In this document: one piece after another, positions 36,018-49,179 of the stretch | Layout of the letters: every line of letters starts with the position of its first letter | How positions within the stretch are numbered: the stretch's first letter is position 1 | Assembly: GCA_027625915.1 (NCBI GenBank) | Contig: JANTQA010000030.1 | Span: 496,001-560,000 of the forward strand | DNA length: 64,000 nt | Source: Anaeramoeba flamelloides | Taxonomy: Eukaryota; Metamonada; Anaeramoebidae | Direction of reading: 5' to 3' | The notes under the pieces: model-generated | What the model saw: the letters and a program-made list of their open reading frames with translations, nothing else | What the model was told of the DNA's origin: nothing | Database searches by the model: none | Translations under genes and position numbers: made by a program

Positions 36018-37242
36018 ATTAATGAGACAATCTTGTTTTAATGTCAATAGTCTCTTGAAAAAGGCTCTTGTAAAAAAAATACATAAAAATATTGAAATTA
36101 TTTCTATAGTTCTTGAAAAATTTGTTCTTTATCTAATCTTAGTAATTAAAAAACTTTTTGAACAAACAAATATATCAATAATGCTGTTAATACAAGAATG
36201 AAAACTCAAGAGCTAATGTAATTTAATAGTTTCTTTATTTATTTTTTTATCAAAGATAATAAAAGCACACGAAACAATTCAAAAAAAGCCCCCAAATAAA
36301 TTCAAACTTTTTCTACAGTACTTCAAAGTCAAAATTGAAAATTCAGAGATACACTTTTTTTGATAAATTAGAGTTAAAATTCTTGTAGATCTTATTTCGG
36401 GGTTAATCTATTTTTGAAAAATATTGACTATTCTGAAATAATAAATCAAATATGTGTATATATCCTTTTGTCTTCAAGACAACGAACCATTAAATCTTAT
36501 TAATAATCATGCTTTTTATTAATTACAAACATATTAAAAACCCTGATATTTTTAAAAATTTAAAAAAAAAATATAAAAAAAGAAAAATTGTTCAAAAATT
36601 AAAAGAAAAATTTAATTTTCAAATTGAAATTTTTTTTGAGAATAATTGCAAATGTTTAAAAAACCAGTTTGATAACATTATAAAGTGGGGCCACAATTTT
36701 GAAAAATTGTTTAGTTGTAACATTTCATGAACAAGAAGATTGATCAACAAAAAATAGGTGTTAGATATTTAAATAATTTATAATATCCCCACAAGAATAA
36801 TATAAGAGAATAGACAACTAAAAATATAGTATCTGATATATTTGAGAAAATTTTGATCTAAAGAAATAAATTATATGATGTTTTAAGTATTTGTGTTTAT
36901 TGTCAATTGCAAAGTGATTTTTTTTTTATGTATTTTTGAATTAGAAGTTGATTCAAAAATTTAGAACTTTAAATTTTTTAAACACATTTATTTTTATTGT
37001 GATCAATTTATTTTTTGTTCAAAATTATTATTATTGTTGAAAATTTTTTGAAATCAATTTGTTGATTTCATGATTCAGATTATTTTCAAATCAGATCTAA
37101 TTTTTTTTCTTTTTCCATTTCTTGTTTTTTTAATTTTTCAATATCTTGTACAATTATTAGATTATATAATAAGAATTTATTTAAAAAATAGTACTTACAC
37201 TAATTGATATTTATAAAATAAAACTATTGTTTTTCTTTTAAT
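36017..37242. other. intergenic between eL20 and 5S rRNA
   Basis: No gene supported. An open frame of 73 codons at 36509-36730 is Lys/Asn/Phe-rich and lacks recognisable homology; it is within what chance would give at this composition. Confidence 0.4.
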
Positions 37243-37363
37243 GTATTCGGCCATACCCAATTTAATAATCCTGGACACATTCCGAACCCAGAAGATCAAC
37301 GAATTGAGGGCTAAGCTAGTTAGTGAGATGGGGAACCTCTCGCGAACACTTGGTGCTGAATAC
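37243..37363 (+). rRNA. 5S rRNA: 5S ribosomal RNA
   Basis: A 121-nt GC-rich island in AT-rich DNA. The ends GTATTCGG and CTGAATAC form helix I. GGCCATACCC starts loop A/helix II, which closes with GAATTGAGGG. CTGGACACATTCCGAACCCAG forms helix III with loop C. The 3' part AGATGGGGAACCTC...TTGGTGCT matches the conserved 5S arm. Only one copy is present; it is not in a tandem array and not linked to other rRNA genes. Confidence 0.95.
37313..37339 (+). promoter_or_regulatory. internal control region of the 5S gene (box A and box C)
   Basis: AAGCTAGTTAG (box A-like) and AGATGGGGAACCTC (box C-like) sit at the usual internal positions where TFIIIA/TFIIIC direct RNA polymerase III. Assigned by position and similarity to known 5S genes. 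Confidence 0.7.
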
Positions 37364-37369
37364 TTTTTT
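37364..37369 (+). terminator. RNA polymerase III oligo-T terminator
   Basis: Six T directly after the 3' end of the 5S rRNA, the standard Pol III stop; a second long T-run follows at about 37376. Confidence 0.8.
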
Positions 37370-40300
37370 ATACATTTTTTTTTTTATAATCTTACAATAA
37401 AATGAACAATATATAAAATAATATAAGGCCATCAATTAAACATATTTTAAACAGACCAAACAATATCTAATATTTTAAAAATAAAAAAACAATTTTTTTT
37501 GTATAATAATTTATAAATTAAGGTTCTCATTTTAGAAACATATATAAAAGTATTCAGAAAATCATTAAAAGGAATAATATATTTAGATATTTAAAATAAT
37601 AAAAAATACAAAATGTCCTGTTATAAAGTATATAATAACACCATATATCAAAAAATATCCTCAAATTACGTCATATAATAATTCAATCCGCTTAAATTAC
37701 CATTTTAGACAATATATCATGATAATATTTAATGTTAACATAATCAACATCGAATCAATTAAACTTTAATTGAATATTTGTTAAAATTTTGTTGAAAAAA
37801 GGTATGAAAATTACACATTCATAAATTATTTTATTACATTATAATAAAATTAAACGAAAATTATTAAATTTCACAATTTGTCAAATTCTCTTTTTTTTCA
37901 AAATAGTCAATTCCATTGAAATATATTGGTTATAAGTCTTTAAAACTCCAATTATGGATATCCTAGAGTATATTATGGTAGGATAGAGTATGTTAGAGTA
38001 GGCTTCTAGATTTTGGATGGTATACTAGAAAACTTTGGAAAGGATTTTAAAATATAAATTTTTCAGAGACCAATTAGACTTTTGGAACTTATCTTAAGCT
38101 GGAAAAAATATCCAAATAACTTTGGTTGTTACAATCAGGTATTTTACACATTTTTAAAAATATTTTATATTAATGATTATAAAATAATGAATTTTCTACA
38201 ATGTATGTAATAAAATACTACCAATTGCAAAATAATCTTTTTCCTTCTTCCTCCAACAAGTATCAAAAAAAAAAAAATAAAACCTTTAATACCAATGATA
38301 ATAATCAAGAAAGTTTTCAAAAATATGAAAAAATTTCTATTTGACCAATTTTGAAATTTAATAATATACCCATTTTATTTATTATGCCCCTTTTAAAAAT
38401 TACAGAACTATTTTATAACTTTTATAAAATCACGTATTTCAAAAAATATAAAACTTTTTTAGGAATAAAACTTGTTGAAAGTTATCTGTTTAAATAAAGT
38501 GAAGGATAAACCTTTTTAATGTGATTTATAGTGGGGAGTGTTAAGAAAAGTACCTTTAATTTTTTTTTTTTTAACTTTATTTAAACCCAAAACTTTAAAA
38601 AGTTTTGATAAGTAAAAAATCAAAAAAATTTTTTTCACCTATTTATAATGACTATGTAATTTTTCCAAAGATTAAAATCAATTTTATTCAAAAAATATCT
38701 TTTCCAATAATTATTTTGTATTTAGTTATGAAATTTAATATGATTTTCATAGTCCCTAAATCTTTTCTTTAATATTTTTTTCAAAATTTTACCTATAAAG
38801 AGGCTAATTCCTAGAAAAATTTTTTATACCCACACTCTTCCCCAATTTAATATAAATTCAAGATACCCGAACAACTTTCTCAAATTAAAATATATGAAAA
38901 TATTTAAAATGGTATTCAATCTTCTGGTTTTAAAATAAAAATGGGATTTTTTCTGTTTTTTGTTTATTGTTCAATAAAAATTTTGAAGATTTGGGTTTTT
39001 TTTGATTAATATACATTACCTAAAGGTCAAAATTTATAAATTTAGAAAACTTAGACAATATATTAATTTAATGGTTACCCAATAATCAAGGTATTTATTT
39101 AAAATTGGTATACTGTTGTTAAAATAATCTATACTGTAAATTATCATCCTGTGTTTCAAAATAAATGCCATGTTTTTTTGTTACTTTTATTATCCATTTT
39201 CTAAATGAAAATTTTTATTTCAATTTCCAAAAGTGTATAATTTATTATGGTTACAACCAAATTAACAGAGTGAAAATTCTGTCTTAGAGTTCAAGAAGAA
39301 AGTTTAGTTTGTTGTCTGAAAATATCATTTCTCAACGATATTGCCAAGATCTTTGTGTTTTCATTTCTCAAAGAATAGAAAAATATTGTGGAAAGTGAAC
39401 CAAAAATTTTTGTTTTTTAATTGGAAAATCATAGTATAGAAGACTATACATTAACCTATCAAAGAAACCAACAATAAATCAAAACTAAATATCGAATTGA
39501 TTTCAAAAATTTTTATTCTTTAAAAAAAATTCTTAAAAATGAAGATACAAATTGAAAATTTTGTCTGTAAACAATCGAGGTTAATTTAATGAATTTTTAC
39601 CATCAAAAAAAACAAAAAAAATCACAAAAAACTTGAAAATATTTCAATAAATTTTTAACAAATTGCATTCCTAATTTAAAATATACTGTAAATATCAAGG
39701 ACTTTCCCTTCAAAATTGATTTGAACTTAGGTATATTATTGGGTAGAAAAATTGGATCTTATCAGGGAACAAGAAGAAAAAAAAACACTTATTATGTTTT
39801 GAAACACGGATTATAGTCGTTCTGTACACATTATTTTGATCACAGCAGATCTTTCAATTTTTCACTAATACTGATAAATTCCAATAAATTTCTAAAAATT
39901 TTTGGTTCAATTTCCATTTTGATAAATCTTTGAACTGTTTCTTATCAAGCAGTCCAGGACAAAGAAAATTTTGAAGAAAAACTAGTTTTACACAGTTTCT
40001 TAACACTTGACCACATAAAGTGCTTTATTCAAAGCTTGATCAGAATAATTTCAAAAAGGAAAAAAGGTAAAAATTTCCAAATAAAAATTGTAATTTATCA
40101 GTATCACCAATTGATCAGAAAAATTGAATTTTCCTATTTGCATTATTTTCCCTTCCTGAAGGTTTAACATTAATATGAAAATAGGTCGTTGAATTTAAAT
40201 TCCTAAAAAGCTTTACTCTCATTTTTACAAAAAATTAAAATTAATCTTCTCTTGATAAGTCAAAATATTTTATTTTTATTTTGCTGATTAACATAAGAAA

Positions 40301-40679
40301 CAATTGAGAAGAGAAAACAAAATGAGAAATGAAAATTAATTCAGTTCAAAATGAGATTCAAGAATCCCCCAAAATTACTTACAGACTCAATCATATTTTT
40401 CAATTCAAGCTGTGTGTTTATGTTCTGGATATTTGAAAATTTGAAAATAAAAACGGTTTGAGTGAATCAAAAAAAAAAACGCATAATGACAAATATTCAA
40501 CACCGTTAGGATTTGTTTGAAATTAATGATCAAAACAAGAAAAAAAAATAAGAAAAAAAAAGAGATTAACTCAAACCAAAAGAAGTAAAAACAATATTAT
40601 GAGCAGAGTTTAGTCTGTCAAAAACAAGAGAAAAATACTCTTACAAAAATCATTTTTTTTTTTTTTTTTTTTTTCAAAA
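37370..40679. other. 3.3 kb intergenic, AT-rich
   Basis: No gene recognised. At about 39790-39850 there is GAAACACGGATTATAGTCGT followed by ATTATTTTGATC, a weak match to 3650-3710 and 13545-13600, probably an old repeat. Around 37965-38010 there are imperfect tandem TAGAGTA-type units. A T-run lies directly before the PFOR start codon. Confidence 0.4.
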
Positions 40680-41065
40680 ATGTTGAATCTTTTTCACACA
40701 AAAAAATCTTTTTTTACTCACAATTTGGCAACCTATCTTCCATGTTTCTTTTCGAAAATGACACCCATGGATGGTAATACAGCTGCTGCTTGGGTTGGTT
40801 ACTCTATGTCTGATAATGCTTTCATTTATCCAATCACTGTAGTTATTCAAACTTTTTTTTTTTTTTTTTTTTTGATCAACAAAAGTATAACAATTTTTCT
40901 TCTTTTTAATAATCCCTATAAATAAACAATTAAATGCTTTAAATTCCAGCCATCAAGTTCTATGTGTGAAGTGGCAGAAGAATGGTCTTATCATAAGAAA
41001 AAAAACATTTTTGATCAAGTACCTTTTATCCAAATGATGCAGTCCGAAGGTAACATTCCTTTTTC

Positions 41066-41100
<35 letters not shown>

Positions 41101-44100
41101 TTTTTCTCCTCTTTTGATCTTTTCAATTGTAAAACTTTAATATTTTAATATTTTTTTCTCATTTATAGCTGGTGCTGCTGGGGGTTTGCATGGTAGTGCT
41201 GTTACGGGAAGTTTATGTACAACTTTTACAGCATCTCAAGGTAATCAATCAAAACAAAAAAAAAAAAGAATTTTAAATTTTTTTTTTCTCTTTTTTTTAT
41301 TCTTTCCAAAAAACACCAAGATTCTCAACTGAATTCAAATTATTAAAAGTTCTACTTTCTAGTCAAAGAATTATTACAGTCAGATTGAAGTTTCAGAATT
41401 CTCTTGAATAATTTTTTTTTTTTTATTTTTTTAATCAGAAATGAAAAACGATTGTTGCCCCTCAAACAAAACAAAATAAAATAAAATAAAAAAAAAAAAA
41501 ACAAATCACAAAACAAATAATGAAAATTTAAAAATATAGGATTATTATTAATGATCCCAAACATGTACAAGATTGCAGGAGAACTATTACCAACTGTCTT
41601 CCATGTATCTGCAAGGGCGCTGTCTCGCCAGGCCCTCTCCATTCATGGCGATCACTCTGATGTGATGGGTGTACGACAAACCGGATTTGCCTTATTGTCC
41701 TCGAGTAGTGTTCAAGAGATTATGGATTTAGGCTTGGTGGCACACTTAGCAAGCATCAAGTCGAGGATCCCATTTTTGCATTTCTTTGATGGCTTTCGGT
41801 TGTCTCATGAGGTCTCTTCAATTCATCCAATTGGGCTCGACACAATGAAACAAATGGCTGACTATAAGGGCATCCAAGATCATCGAAACAGAGGAATGAA
41901 CCCAGAGCATCCTTTAATTTTCGGACACTCTATGGGACCAGCCACCTATTTCCAAACAGAAGAGGCTGCGAACCCATTCTACAACGCCATCCCACGGATT
42001 GTTCAAGAGCAGATGGATCTTTTAAACAAATATGTCGGAAGGCAATATCACATTTTTGATTACCACGGCCACCCAGAAGCTGACAGAGTTGTTGTCATTA
42101 TGGGCGCAGGTTCACCCGTTGTTGAAGAGTGTGTAAATTATTTGAACGAAAGAAACGAAAAGGTCGGTTTAATCACTGTCAGGTTATTCCGCCCATTTGA
42201 CTTTGAGGCCTTTTACAAGTCCATCCCCAAGTCATGCAAAAGCATTGCAGTGCTGGATCGAACAAAGGAATCTGGATCCATTGGGGAGCCCCTCTTTATG
42301 GACGTCCTGTCTGCCTTAAAGCTGAAAAACGACAACAGATTAGTTGTTGGAGGAAGATTCGGGCTGTCGTGTCGGGAATTCACATCGTGGCAAGCCAAGG
42401 CTGTGTTTGACAATTTGAAGCTTGCAAAGCCCATGAACCATTTCAGTGTTGGCATTGATGACGACGTTAATCTTACCTCTTTACCGCAACAGGCAAGAAT
42501 TGAAACTGTGCCCGAGGGTACCAACGAGGCCATCTTCTTCGGGTTAGGATCTGATGGAACCGTCACCGCCAATAAATTTGCCATCAAAATGATTGTCAAG
42601 GAAACCGATTTGTATGGGCAAGGATACTTCAATTATTCTGCAGACAAATCCAACGCCGTCACAGAATCGTTTTTAAGATTTGGCCCCCACAAGATCACCT
42701 CTGAATACCTCATTTATAAATCCAAATACGTCTCCTGTAACAAATACGCCTTTGTGCATAAAATAGACCTGACGCAAAACCTGGAGCCAAACGGTGTTTT
42801 TGTTCTCAATTCGCCCTTTGACACCCTTGAAGAGCTCGAAGAGCATTTACCAGACTATTTGAAAAAAATGCTCGCCCAAAAGAACGCCAAATTCTATGTG
42901 ATCAATGCCTCCAAAATTGCTGAGGAATGCGGAATCCCAGGAAAGATCAATATGATCATGCAAACAGCATTCTTCCAACTCTCGAAAGTTATTCTGCCCC
43001 AGGAAAAGGCGATCAGATTATTGAAAAAGCAAATTAAGGAATTCTTTACCAAGCTGAGCGACAAGATCATCGATGCAAATCTGCTCGCTGTTGATGCCAC
43101 CGTTGAAAACTTGAAGCTGATCAATTACCCCGTGAGAAAATGGAAACAAATCAAGGCCGATTTCTTTGTCAAGCTTGACGACGGCCCATTGAAAAAAGCA
43201 TTTACACACGAGAACTTCAATGAAGATAACGAAGAAAGCACGAAGGAATTCATCGAAAGAGTCTTTTTGCCAATCAATTATCGCAAAGGTGGATCTCTCA
43301 AGGTTTCCCAACTGCCCGCCGGTGGGATCATGCCCCTGAGTACGTCCAAGTACACGAAAAAGGGGATCTCAGAAATGGTCCCCGTTTGGGATCCAGAAAA
43401 ATGTGTCCAATGTAACCAGTGCTCCTTTGTATGTCCACATTCCTGTATCAGGCCATTTGTTCTCAACCCAGACACCGAAAGACCAAAAACCTTCAAAACC
43501 ATCAAATGCCAAGCGAAGTCATTCAAGGGCGAAGACTATCGCATCCAAGTTTCTCCTTATGACTGTGTCTCCTGTGGGCTGTGCGTTAATGTGTGCCCTG
43601 CCAGTTGCCTATCGTTTGGAAACTTTGAAAAAATTAAAGACGTCGAAGAAAAAAATTGGGAGTTTGCAATGACTCTACCCGAAAGAGGCAAAGAAACCAA
43701 CAAATTCACAGTCGCCGGCTCTCAATTCCAAAAGCATCTCATAGAATTCCCACCATCATGCGCGGGCTGTGGCGAAACACAATTATTCAAGGTTATTACC
43801 CAGCTGTATGGGGATCGGATGACAATTGCGAATAGTTCCGGCTGCTCGTCAGTATGGGGCGGCCGCTTCCCCACGTCTCCCTTCACCAAAAATGAAAAGG
43901 GGTATGGTCCTGCATGGGGGCGATCCCTATTCGAAGACACCGCAGAATATGGATTTGGAATGGCACTCGCGGTAACTGATCGAAGATACAAATTGCTTGA
44001 ATTGGTTCAATCCATCATCAAGAACCCAAACATTGAATTACAATCTGAGTTGAAAGACGCACTCACAGAGTGGTCCAAGGATATTATGGATGTTGATCGC

Positions 44101-44901
44101 ACAGTCAAATATGGTGAAATCATTAAGGGGTTACTGAAAAGCTTACACTCCGATAACGAATTGGTCAACGATTTGAAAAACTACAACGACATGTTTATCA
44201 AAAAATCTCATTGGTGTGTCGGCGGAGATGGATGGGCATACGACATCGGCTATGGCGGATTAGACTATGTGATTTCAAACAATGTGGATCTCAATATCCT
44301 TGTGTTAGATACAGAGGTCTATTCAAATACTGGTGGCCAGGTCTCGAGGGCTACAATGCCGGGTAGTGTTCATAAATTCGCCTATGGTGGTAAGGTTGGC
44401 ATGAAAAAGGATTTGGGCTCAATGGCCATGACCTACGGAAGCTGTTTCGTCTGTTCGATTGCTCTCGGTAACACGAAAACTTTTAAACATGCCATAAAGG
44501 CAATAAAGGAAGCCGAATCTTATCGCGGTCCATCCTTAATACTTGCCTATACAAATTGTATCGCCCACGGTATCAAGGGCGGTATGGGTAAAGGTTTAAC
44601 CCACGTTCAAAAGGCAATCGAGTGTGGCTACATTCCCTTATTCACATTCGACCCTAGAAAGACCCTAGAGGGTAAAAACGCTTTCTCTTTAGATTCCAAG
44701 GAGCCCAAATATGATAAAATTGAAAAATTCCTCTACTCACAATCAAGATATAAGGCTATCGAAAAAACCAATCCTCAAGCTAAGAATGAGAGATTAAAAG
44801 AAGCTGTAGATGGAATAAGAGATAGATATAATAAATATTGGTTATTGGCTAATCAGCATAAGTTTATTGCAAACAGAGACAAAAAAAAGTCTAAAAAATA
44901 A
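40680..44901 (+). CDS. PFOR: pyruvate:ferredoxin oxidoreductase with N-terminal extension
   Basis: Exons 40680-40838, 40950-41049, 41169-41240 and 41540-44901 (phases 0, 1, 1) give 1230 residues. The enzyme oxidises pyruvate with CoA to acetyl-CoA and CO2 and reduces ferredoxin. Domain I starts MDGNTAAAWVGYSMSD...YPITPSSSM. Two 4Fe-4S motifs lie near 731 (CVQCNQCSFVCPHSC) and 786 (CVSCGLCVNVCPASC), and the proximal-cluster CAGCGE near 850. The thiamine-diphosphate site follows: GDGWAYDIGYGG near 1005 and EVYSNTGGQ. The first 26 residues (MLNLFHTKKSFFTHNL...) precede the usual family start, are basic and contain no acidic residue, as expected of a hydrogenosomal/mitochondrial presequence; a second Met at 27 would give the cytosolic form. 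Exon 4 is far more GC-rich than its surroundings, consistent with strong expression. No C-terminal flavodoxin fusion. Confidence 0.96.
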
Positions 44902-45289
44902 TCAATGTCCTCAATTATTACAAAGTGGAACTTTGTACAAGTTATATTAGTATCCCGCTCATTGAATTATTTTTTTTTTTTTTTTTTTTTGAATAATTTT
45001 TTTTTTATTTTCATAATCATTTTTTTTATTCTTAAAATTTTTAACATCTTGCCCCCAAATGAGATTATAAATTGCATTTTTTTTTTTAAAAAAATAATTT
45101 CCTTCGATTTATTTTTTTTTTTGTTAAATGTTTTATTTCTTTAAAACTATAAATATAATTATCAGGAAAAAATTTACTTTTTCAAAATCAAGATCATTAT
45201 AAAATTTTTTATCTTTATTGTTTCCGACTAGGTTAATAAAATTTAAAAAAAATTATTGTTTTTAATTTATTTTATTAAATGTATCTTAA
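44902..45289. other. 3' flank of PFOR
   Basis: T-rich sequence with no gene; the 3' UTR and polyadenylation site cannot be fixed by eye. Confidence 0.4.
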
Positions 45290-46643
45290 GGGAGTAGCCA
45301 CGGTAAAGAAAAATTTTTCACTTTTTTGTAATTCTGAAGAGGATCAGAAAATAACATTTTTTACTCTGGTTGTACCTCATTGATTTTTATTATTCAAAGT
45401 ACTTCATTCATTAGATTTTTTAAATTTTTTTTTCAAAGTCTCAAAGAAATTGCCACAATAGAATGTTGAGTACAATTGCAAAAATAGTGTTTTGAATGTT
45501 GAATAACTTATCTTTTATCCTTCTCTCAACATTCTATTTTGGCATTTAATTTTTTCATTTTTAATTTTTTCATCATTTTTGAGATTTTTTTAATCCTGAC
45601 AACATAAAGCAATTAGAAATATTTTAATATTAGTGGCATTTAGGATTAATGGATTTTGTTTAAAAAGAACAACAATATTACAATTGAGAGAATATAAAAG
45701 GAAACATAAATGGGACTAAAATAGGTAGAAGATTCCAAAATTAGAATAATTAAGTCAAATTATTACTTGTTAGGATTTTAAATCGTTGGGTTTAGTGGAA
45801 TATGAGAAGTGAATATGATTATATGTTATCAAAGTTTAAACCAAAAAAGAGCCAAAATTTTTATTCAAAGAATCTGAAATTATCTTCTCACAAAAAAAAA
45901 ACTAAATCTCATTCCAAAAATTTGGACACATCAGAAAATCAAAAATAGGAAAACAAAAACTCAATTTACTATATTTTTCCTAAACGTAATATAAAACAAG
46001 ATTTAAGTAACATAGTATTAATGGTTTTTTAAAGTAATCATTTTCATCCCAATATAATAAAACAATATAAAACAAAACATTAAAACAAGTGTGTCCAAAA
46101 AAAATGAAACGAGCTGAAATGAAAGTATATTGGTTAATTTGTTAAAATTACACCAACAATGGTTGATCGATCAAATTATAAGATACCATGTACCGGCTGT
46201 ATGTGGGTTTTTCAATTTTTGAAACTCAACTGTAACCATCTATCAACCATCTATAAAAAATTTTCAGATCTAACTAAACCAATTAAGTAACTGAAAAATT
46301 GAAAATGAAAACAAAAACAAAAAACACAAAAAATGAAATAGTTTGTTGAATTAAAATTAATTTCCAATTGGATATAAATCATGTTATTGTTATTTTTCCA
46401 ACTGTTTAAACTGTGCCCAAATTAATCGAATTAAGTTTATTTTAATAAAAAAATAATAAAAAAAAAAACTATTTTATCAATATAATCTCAATTTTTTAAT
46501 TGTTCAACAATACTAAAATTAAAATATCAAATAATTTTTTAAAAAAATTTTTTAGAGAATCTACGATCACACGCCACTAAAATAAAATGTTCTTATCTCA
46601 TCTCTCTCAAATTTTTATCATGTCTTATGGTGTAGCTACTCCC
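45290..46643. mobile_element. ~1.35 kb TIR element flanked by TTAA, with nested insertion
   Basis: The left end GGGAGTAGCCACGGTA and right end GTGTAGCTACTCCC are inverted repeats lying immediately inside TTAA on both sides (45286-45289 and 46644-46647). Looser pairing (for example ATAACATTTTT against AAAATGTTCTTAT) extends the TIR to ~70 bp. TTAA is the piggyBac target, but the termini start GGG rather than CCC, so a TA-target reading (Tc1/mariner-like) is also possible. No transposase frame. A family A element (45905-46436) sits inside; a small hairpin (TAGAATGTTGAG/CTCAACATTCTA) is at about 45459-45537. Confidence 0.65.
45905..46436. mobile_element. ~530 bp TIR element, family A copy 2
   Basis: The left end CCAAAAATTTGGACACA and right end TGTGCCCAAATTAATCG are inverted. 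The interior holds TTGGTTAATTTGTTAAAATT, GGTTGATCGATCAAATTATA and AAGATACCATG, matching 57736-58275 through its full length. Nested inside the 45290-46643 element, so it is the younger insertion. Confidence 0.75.
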
Positions 46644-47114
46644 TTAACTTGGTAAAGTTAAAAGTGGATTATAATAATTGAGTTTAATCATAATTTCATT
46701 TTATGTATGATTTGTTTCAGAAATTGTAAAATATTTAAAGATAGTTCATAAGTTGATCTTGAAAATTATATTTGTCATTTTTTAAAACATATATTTATTT
46801 TCTAATTTTACTTAGTGGTAATATTGTAGAATAGGGTTTTCAATTGAATCTTTTTAAATAAATGATAATATAATTCTTTCTTTTAAATGTCATTTATTTT
46901 TGAAATAACTTGATTTTTTGTTACAAGATAATTTCTTGCAAAAAAGTTAATTAACTAAAAAAATATTTCTGTAAGATCCCAATTTTTTAAAAATAATGAA
47001 TTATTTTTCTACAAAATATTTTTTTTTATTTTGAAATTTTTTTAATTTTCTAGATTTGTCAAACCGTTATCATTATCAACTTTTAAAATTTGACTTTCAA
47101 GAAAAACTTTATTA

Positions 47115-47515
47115 CAGTCTGTTCCAATGCTATCGTGAAATTTTTTCAATATCAAATTTTGATGTTGATATATATATTTTTAAAAAGTTGAATATAAGAA
47201 TAAGAAAACTAATATTAAAAAAAAAATCTAAATGAATCAATATTCCAGAATTTTTTCTGATTTTCAAAAAATACAATTTCAGAACCCAAAATCTCTCTAA
47301 ATATCGAAAATTCATTGAAAAACTGTCTAAAATTTTCTCTGAAAAAAATATATCTTTTTCGGATCAATATCAGAAGTTAATTTTTCATATCAACTTATTT
47401 ATGAAAAAATTTTTTCAATATGAGCTTTTTTATTATTATATTCAACTTTTTAAAAATCTTGTTCAACATCAAAATTTGAAATTGAAAAAATTCCACGGTA
47501 GGTTTGGATAGACTG
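47115..47515. mobile_element. 401 bp TA-flanked mariner-like MITE with ~85 bp TIRs
   Basis: The left end CAGTCTGTTCCAATGCTATC and the reverse complement of the right end, CAGTCTATCCAAACCTACCG, head inverted repeats that continue through CAAATTTTGATGTTGA and AAAAAGTTGAATATAA. TA flanks at 47113-47114 and 47516-47517. CAGT termini plus TA target indicate Tc1/mariner superfamily. The interior has no transposase. Confidence 0.85.
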
Positions 47516-48807
47516 TAAGTTTTGTTATTAAAAAAACATTCTTCTAAAAATTGTTTTTTAAAAATGAAAAAAAAACAAAAAAGAAATACATTGATATTCA
47601 GATCAATACAATTATTTAATTGTTGTTTTGATTTGATTGGGAAATTTATCTACCTTTTCGTCAACAAAAATTAGGACTTTCATTAATATATCATTTCCCG
47701 ATCTATATTAACAATATCACACAACTTAGAATATAAAATATGTTGTATTCTCTTGATTTTATTGGGGTTATATCATTTATTACACCCCAAAAAAATCATT
47801 ACAAATGTGTGTGATATACTGAAGTATTTCTCATTTTTCTGGTATCAAGACAAAAAAAAACGAAAATAAACTATCATTATTTCCTCAGAGTTGAGATAAT
47901 AAGTAATATATTTTTCTTGAAAGGATGATATTATTATCGCCCAGAAAGAAAAGTGTTTTACTTGTTAACGAAACAATGAGTCAAATTGTGTGAGTTATTA
48001 TTTTTTGGAAAAGTGTGAATCTTGAAGGAAGAAAAATAATAAAAAAACATAAAAAAAAAATCTTTGAAGTTTTTCATTCTTTTTCGATTTTTAAAGCTAG
48101 AAGAATTTTTGTATTCTTTAAAACTGTTTTAAAATAAGAAACTCTTGACAAAAAAAAATATTTGTTTCTAAATTTCAACCTTTTTTAAGAATTCATTTTC
48201 TTCAGACCTTTTAAACTCTCAGAATGTCTAATATTTGTTAATAACAACGCATTTTAAAATCTCTTTTTTTGAAGAAAAAACATATAGGGTTTATTAATAC
48301 CAAGATAAAATTCGCATTTCTTCTATCCCCATTTCTCCTATATTTTTAATATTAAAACACCATTTCGAAGAACTAGGTTATTTATTTTTCAAAAAAAAAA
48401 AATCAAAAAAAGAGAAAAATTCAATAATATCTATAATCAGTATATTATTATCAAATACAGATCTTTTTTTTAAGAAACAACCAATATAAATATGACTAGA
48501 AAAAAGGTTATTTTTTATCATTTTTTATAGCTTAGAATTCAAAAAAAAAATAATAATTTGTAATAATTTAAAACATTAAATAACTTATTTTATAGACTAA
48601 ATTCTTAATCAAATATTGCATTCTGTATTTTTACTATTCTTTAAAATTGAAAAAAAAATATTTTTAATTATGCTGGCTTGATCTATAAAATCTCAAATAA
48701 TTCAGAATTATATAGAATTGAATTCACTCTAAATTATTTTTTTTTTTTTGTTTTGCTTATTTCAATGATAACCATTTATCATAAATTATGGAAAAAATTA
48801 ATTATAA
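47516..48807. other. intergenic, nothing recognised
   Basis: About 1.3 kb of AT-rich DNA between MITEs with no supported gene or repeat pairing. Confidence 0.4.
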
Positions 48808-48995
48808 CCAGTTTCACTTATAAATACCGACCTTTTAACAAAATTTAATTCTCCAAAAAAATCAAATTCAGTAATATTGTTTGGATTTTTTTTACTCAAC
48901 TTATTTTACCAAAATTTGAATTTTGTTCTTTAATTTGAAATTTTATTTGCCTAAAGTTTATTGGAAAGGTTGTTCTTTAAAAGTGGTGTTGATTG
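48808..48995. mobile_element. palindromic MITE family E, decayed copy
   Basis: CAGTTTCACTTATAAATACC at the left and AAAGTGGTGTTGATTG at the right are degraded versions of the family ends; the interior TTTGAATTTTGTTCTTTAAT matches the intact copies. The oldest of the four. Confidence 0.65.
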
Positions 48996-49179
48996 TATTT
49001 GGTTTGTATTTTCCAAAATTCAAACAAATTCGATAAACTCTATATACAGATACTCAATTTGTTTAAATTCTGGAAAATCTTACGGTGGTGTCCAGTTAAT
49101 ACCATCAAGTTCCGAACTTTTCATGGTTTTTTTTTTTTTTTTTTTTAAGTGTTCTAGGTTTTGTGGGGTTTTTTAATTA

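Noticed and set aside
42213-44000. Several minus-strand frames of 76-139 codons opposite PFOR
   Set aside because: Shadows of a GC-richer, highly biased coding strand; none has domain features.
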